DNA from: Runella sp.
GTDB taxonomy: Bacteria > Bacteroidota > Bacteroidia > Cytophagales > Spirosomataceae
DNA: 64,000 nt
Assembly: GCA_023254175.1 (NCBI GenBank)
Contig: JALQYJ010000009.1
Location: 49,957 to 113,956 of the forward strand
Direction of reading: 5' to 3'
Part shown: one piece after another, positions 61,604-64,000 of the stretch
Layout of the letters: every line of letters begins with the position of its first letter
Position numbering within the stretch: position 1 is the first letter of the stretch
Program-made: the position numbers and the translations under genes
The notes under the pieces: generated by a model
The model's database searches: none
Seen by the model: only the letters and a program-made list of their open reading frames with translations
What the model was told of the DNA's origin: nothing

Positions 61604-62938
61604 TTATTTCAACAATTTCTCCACAGCCTCATGCACTTTTTCAAATCCAAAACGCTGTATTTCGGCCTCCATCAACCCAGTAATTTGGTTATTACAAAGA
61701 TTTCCAATACTTCCTTCATGGGTATGTTTGAGATCACGCGAGGCATGGTACGTATTTTCGTTGATTTCTTTGCCCACTTGACGATACGCATCGCGGAAAG
61801 GCACACCTTGTACCACCAATTCGTTGACCCGCTCTACACTAAACAACAAATCGTATTTGGCATCGACCAACAAATTGGGCTTTACTTGCAGGTGTTCCAA
61901 CATAAAATGCGTGATGTCCAAACAATCCAAGATTTCTTCAAAGGCAGGCATCAACAGTTCTTTTAACAACTGCATATCACGGTGGTAGCCCGATGGCAAA
62001 TTGCTCATTACCATCGTGAGTTCGGTTGGCAAAGCTTTCAAGCGGTTGGTTTTGGCCCGCAACAACTCCGCTACGTCGGGGTTCTTTTTGTGCGGCATGA
62101 TACTGCTTCCCGTAGTTAAATCGTCAGGAAGAGTGACAAACGCAAAATTTTGGCTATTGTACAGACACACGTCCATCGCCAATCGTGATAACGTCGCCGA
62201 CAACGCCGCAATGGCTGTCAGCGCTGTTTGTTCGGTTTTCCCGCGTGACATTTGGGCGTACACCACGTTGTAATGTAGGGTTTCAAAGCCTAGCAATTCG
62301 GTGGTCATCGCGCGGTTCAGAGGAAATGAAGAACCATAGCCTGCCCCCGAACCAAGTGGATTTTTATTAGCTAACTTGTAGGCCGTTTGGATCATACTCA
62401 TATCATCCACCAAAGCTTCGGCATAAGCACCAAACCAAAGACCAAACGACGATGGCATCGCGATTTGGAGGTGGGTGTATCCTGGCAGAAGGTCGTTTTT
62501 GTGCTGATTTGAGCGTTTAATGAGCAAATCGAACAGTTTTTTAGAAGCCAACGCTACTTCTTCTAACCGACTGCGCGTAAAGAGCTTCATATCCACCAGT
62601 ACCTGGTCGTTACGTGAGCGACCGCTATGGATTTTTTTACCAACATCGCCCAATTTACGCGTAAGCATTAGCTCAACTTGCGAGTGTACATCTTCTACCC
62701 CCTCTTCAATCTCAAATTTACCTTCTTGAATATTTTGGTAAATAATTCGTAATTCGTCATTCAACATTCGTAATTCGTCATTCGTCAAAAGTCCTACACT
62801 TTCGAGCATAGTGGCGTGTGCGATGTTTCCTTGCACATCGTAAGGAGCCAAATACAAGTCCATTTCACGGTCACGCCCAACAGTGAATTTCTCAATTTTT
62901 TCGGAGATAGAAGTCGTTTCTTTTTGCCAGAGTTTCAT
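61604..62938 (-). CDS. argH: Argininosuccinate lyase
   Basis: 444 residues from the ATG at 62938; a TTG two codons earlier is less likely. The fumarase/aspartase signature GSSIMPHKKNPD holds the catalytic Ser loop, and GRSRNDQV and YTHLQIA are conserved active-site segments. It makes arginine and fumarate from argininosuccinate. No other arg gene is near. Near the N-terminus, residues encoded at 62745-62786 (NDELRMLNDELRI) come from six ATTCGTM-like heptamers, a likely repeat insertion or substitution in a variable helix. Confidence 0.96.
   Translation of the reverse strand: MKLWQKETTSISEKIEKFTVGRDREMDLYLAPYDVQGNIAHATMLESVGLLTNDELRMLNDELRIIYQNIQEGKFEIEEGVEDVHSQVELMLTRKLGDVGKKIHSGRSRNDQVLVDMKLFTRSRLEEVALASKKLFDLLIKRSNQHKNDLLPGYTHLQIAMPSSFGLWFGAYAEALVDDMSMIQTAYKLANKNPLGSGAGYGSSFPLNRAMTTELLGFETLHYNVVYAQMSRGKTEQTALTAIAALSATLSRLAMDVCLYNSQNFAFVTLPDDLTTGSSIMPHKKNPDVAELLRAKTNRLKALPTELTMVMSNLPSGYHRDMQLLKELLMPAFEEILDCLDITHFMLEHLQVKPNLLVDAKYDLLFSVERVNELVVQGVPFRDAYRQVGKEINENTYHASRDLKHTHEGSIGNLCNNQITGLMEAEIQRFGFEKVHEAVEKLLK
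62745..62786. repeat. Six tandem heptamers inside argH
   Basis: Plus strand ATTCGTA, ATTCGTC, ATTCAAC, ATTCGTA, ATTCGTC, ATTCGTC. Forty-two bases, in frame, encoding a 7-residue unit twice (NDELRML, NDELRII). Heptanucleotide tandem repeats of this sort are known as dispersed short repeats in some cyanobacteria and Bacteroidota. Confidence 0.7.
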
Positions 62939-62949
62939 TTTCAATTAAA

Positions 62950-63030
62950 CCACTAAAGCACTAAGTCTCACTAAGGTAAAGCAGAAAAATGCTCGTTTAC
63001 CGTTGCCTTAATGCTTTTTGTGATGTTTTC
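62950..63030. repeat. Degenerate CACTAA-type repeat upstream of argH
   Basis: CCACTAAAGCACTAAG followed by TCTCACTAAGGTAAA, with a loosely complementary right part (TTTACCGTTGCCTTAATG). Related to the perfect copy at 63687-63731. Confidence 0.45.
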
Positions 63031-63083
63031 TGTGAGAGAATTATTTTAACCACTGTGGTTATATTTTTTCAGGAGGGTCAAAA

Positions 63084-63668
63084 TTACTTCTTTTTGGCAA
63101 AAATTTTTGCATCCGTTATTTCCTCTCGGTGTTCCTCCAGAAACATTTTGAAGGAATACAATTCCTCCAACTGCCCTTCAAAATCAGTAGAAGCGGGATA
63201 GATTTCTTCATAAACCCCTACAAAATCGGTTATCAAATAACGCATTTGACGAACTCCGCAACCGTAAAGAGCTGGTAAATAGAAATTTTGGTGGTCTTGT
63301 AAAAACCGTTGGGTTTCGTAGTGTGACGTAGTTTTGATATCAACGGCTTCTTTACGCCCTAGTACATCGACAAACCCGTAAATCATTACATCGCCTACTT
63401 GGTATTGACAGTAGGCTTGGGTTTTTATAATGGGAGAAGGGAGTTTTTGGCGAACAGTTGCGATAATTTGAGGGTCAAATTGTTCTTCGCCGATTTTTTT
63501 CAATACCGCATCTTCAAACGATACCCCCTTAAACTGTGCCTCGGTTTGTGGGATAGGCACACGATTGATGCGGTCTAGCATTGCTTGCTCACTGATTTTT
63601 CCCTGCAAAAACCGCGAATAGGTATTGAGCAACGAAGGATAAAAACGGTAAGCTACTTTGGAAGTCAT
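63084..63668 (-). CDS. PD-(D/E)XK nuclease-superfamily protein
   Basis: 194 residues. SFEDAVLKKI offers the first Glu, and YGFVDVLGRKEAVDIKTTS gives the Asp and the D-x-K pair of the PD-(D/E)XK core, followed by a helix with YETQRFL. This layout is like small Cas4-type or RecB-like nuclease domains, but no Cys cluster is present and no partner gene is near. Nuclease activity is inferred. Confidence 0.75.
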   Translation of the reverse strand: MTSKVAYRFYPSLLNTYSRFLQGKISEQAMLDRINRVPIPQTEAQFKGVSFEDAVLKKIGEEQFDPQIIATVRQKLPSPIIKTQAYCQYQVGDVMIYGFVDVLGRKEAVDIKTTSHYETQRFLQDHQNFYLPALYGCGVRQMRYLITDFVGVYEEIYPASTDFEGQLEELYSFKMFLEEHREEITDAKIFAKKK

Positions 63669-63686
63669 CTATCATTTATTCTTAAA

Positions 63687-63731
63687 CCACTAAGGCACTA
63701 AAAGAAATACCTTTCCTTGGTGCCTTAGTGG
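63687..63731. repeat. Perfect inverted repeat of the CACTAA type
   Basis: CCACTAAGGCAC (63687-63698) pairs with GTGCCTTAGTGG (63720-63731) across a 21-base loop. It lies between two minus-strand genes and could also end transcription. Confidence 0.65.
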
Positions 63732-63740
63732 TAAAAAACA

Positions 63741-64000
63741 CTAATTCTTAGCCCCGCCCTGTTGCCCTGCTTTTGGCTGTTGGCTTTGCTGAGCTTCGCG
63801 CATTGGATTACTTCCGCGTTGGAAACCACCACCTTTAAATAATTGGAAACGCGTTGGTTGCGTCGGCTGACGTGGGAAACTGTTGCTCTCTTCGTCGATG
63901 TCAGCAATTTCACGGAACGGGTCCAACGTCCACTGAACCACTTTTTTCTTCGTCGTTACGACTTTCGATACTTGTTGGTCGTTCAAACGCCAGATTTCCG
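63741..64000 (-). CDS. Partial gene of unknown function (5' end outside the window)
   Basis: The reading frame runs off the right edge, beginning EIWRLNDQQVSKVVTTKKKV and ending in a Gln/Gly/Arg-rich, disordered tail (REAQQSQQPKAGQQGGAKN). About 85 residues of the C-terminus are visible. I do not recognise the family; a role cannot be given. Confidence 0.6.
   Translation of the reverse strand, partial: EIWRLNDQQVSKVVTTKKKVVQWTLDPFREIADIDEESNSFPRQPTQPTRFQLFKGGGFQRGSNPMREAQQSQQPKAGQQGGAKN

Noticed and set aside
62745..62786. Possible CRISPR or satellite array
   Set aside because: Units are 7 bases without spacers and lie in a coding frame, so this is a short tandem repeat only.
63741..64000. 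Gliding-motility protein (GldN) identity for the partial gene
   Set aside because: The visible tail does not match the GldN pattern I know, so it stays unnamed.

Overview
The window looks like chromosomal DNA of a Bacteroidota member, most likely order Cytophagales (a Spirosomataceae-like soil or freshwater heterotroph). The evidence is three SusC/SusD pairs, an exbB-exbD-exbD-tonB operon, the rpmG-DUF4295-ftsY gene order, promoters matching the Bacteroidota pattern TTTG-N19/20-TAnnTTTG, and start sites without Shine-Dalgarno sequences. Genus cannot be fixed from the sequence alone. I saw no tRNA, rRNA, insertion sequence, prophage or CRISPR array.

Layout. 1-9.5 kb: a sugar-modification pair (glycosyltransferase, epimerase), a PhoR-type kinase, rpmG-DUF4295-ftsY, convergent rpsL-rpsG, a sulfur pair (TauE/SafE permease with a G10 frameshift, plus rhodanese) and a NarXL-type two-component pair. 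9.9-18.3 kb: secreted hydrolases, an outer-membrane protein, a metallophosphoesterase, a deleted MBL-fold gene, a CPBP protease, a small heat-shock gene with a striking upstream region, and proB. 18.3-42.3 kb: a long minus-strand block. Three SusC/SusD transcription units, each ending in its own hairpin terminator, are followed by a likely operon of exported hydrolases: ceramidase-like, two glycerophosphodiesterase (GDPD) proteins (one fused to an esterase), a PqaA-like protein and a purple-acid-phosphatase-like enzyme. An ECF sigma factor lies at its upstream edge. 42.6-47.1 kb: two divergent paralogs that join a beta-propeller to an unrecognised helical domain. 47.2-53.2 kb: the TonB energising operon, with a PstS-like lipoprotein and a TPR protein. 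53.6-64 kb: an oxidoreductase, a metal-linked pair, DUF4129-DUF4350-MoxR, a cytochrome c, an ACS-family transporter, recX, a decayed toxin-antitoxin relic, argH and a PD-(D/E)XK protein.

How it fits together. The three SusC/SusD pairs would be powered by the TonB operon about 10 kb away. The hydrolases next to them point to phosphodiesters, lipids and acyl esters rather than polysaccharide: no glycoside hydrolase or polysaccharide lyase is recognisable among them. My main hypothesis is a lipid or organophosphate scavenging locus built on SusCD transporters. Other points worth a second look are the propeller-helical pair, a twin-palindrome plus sigma-54-like promoter before hsp20, a three-copy intergenic hairpin repeat, heptamer repeats inside argH, and the G10 frameshift.
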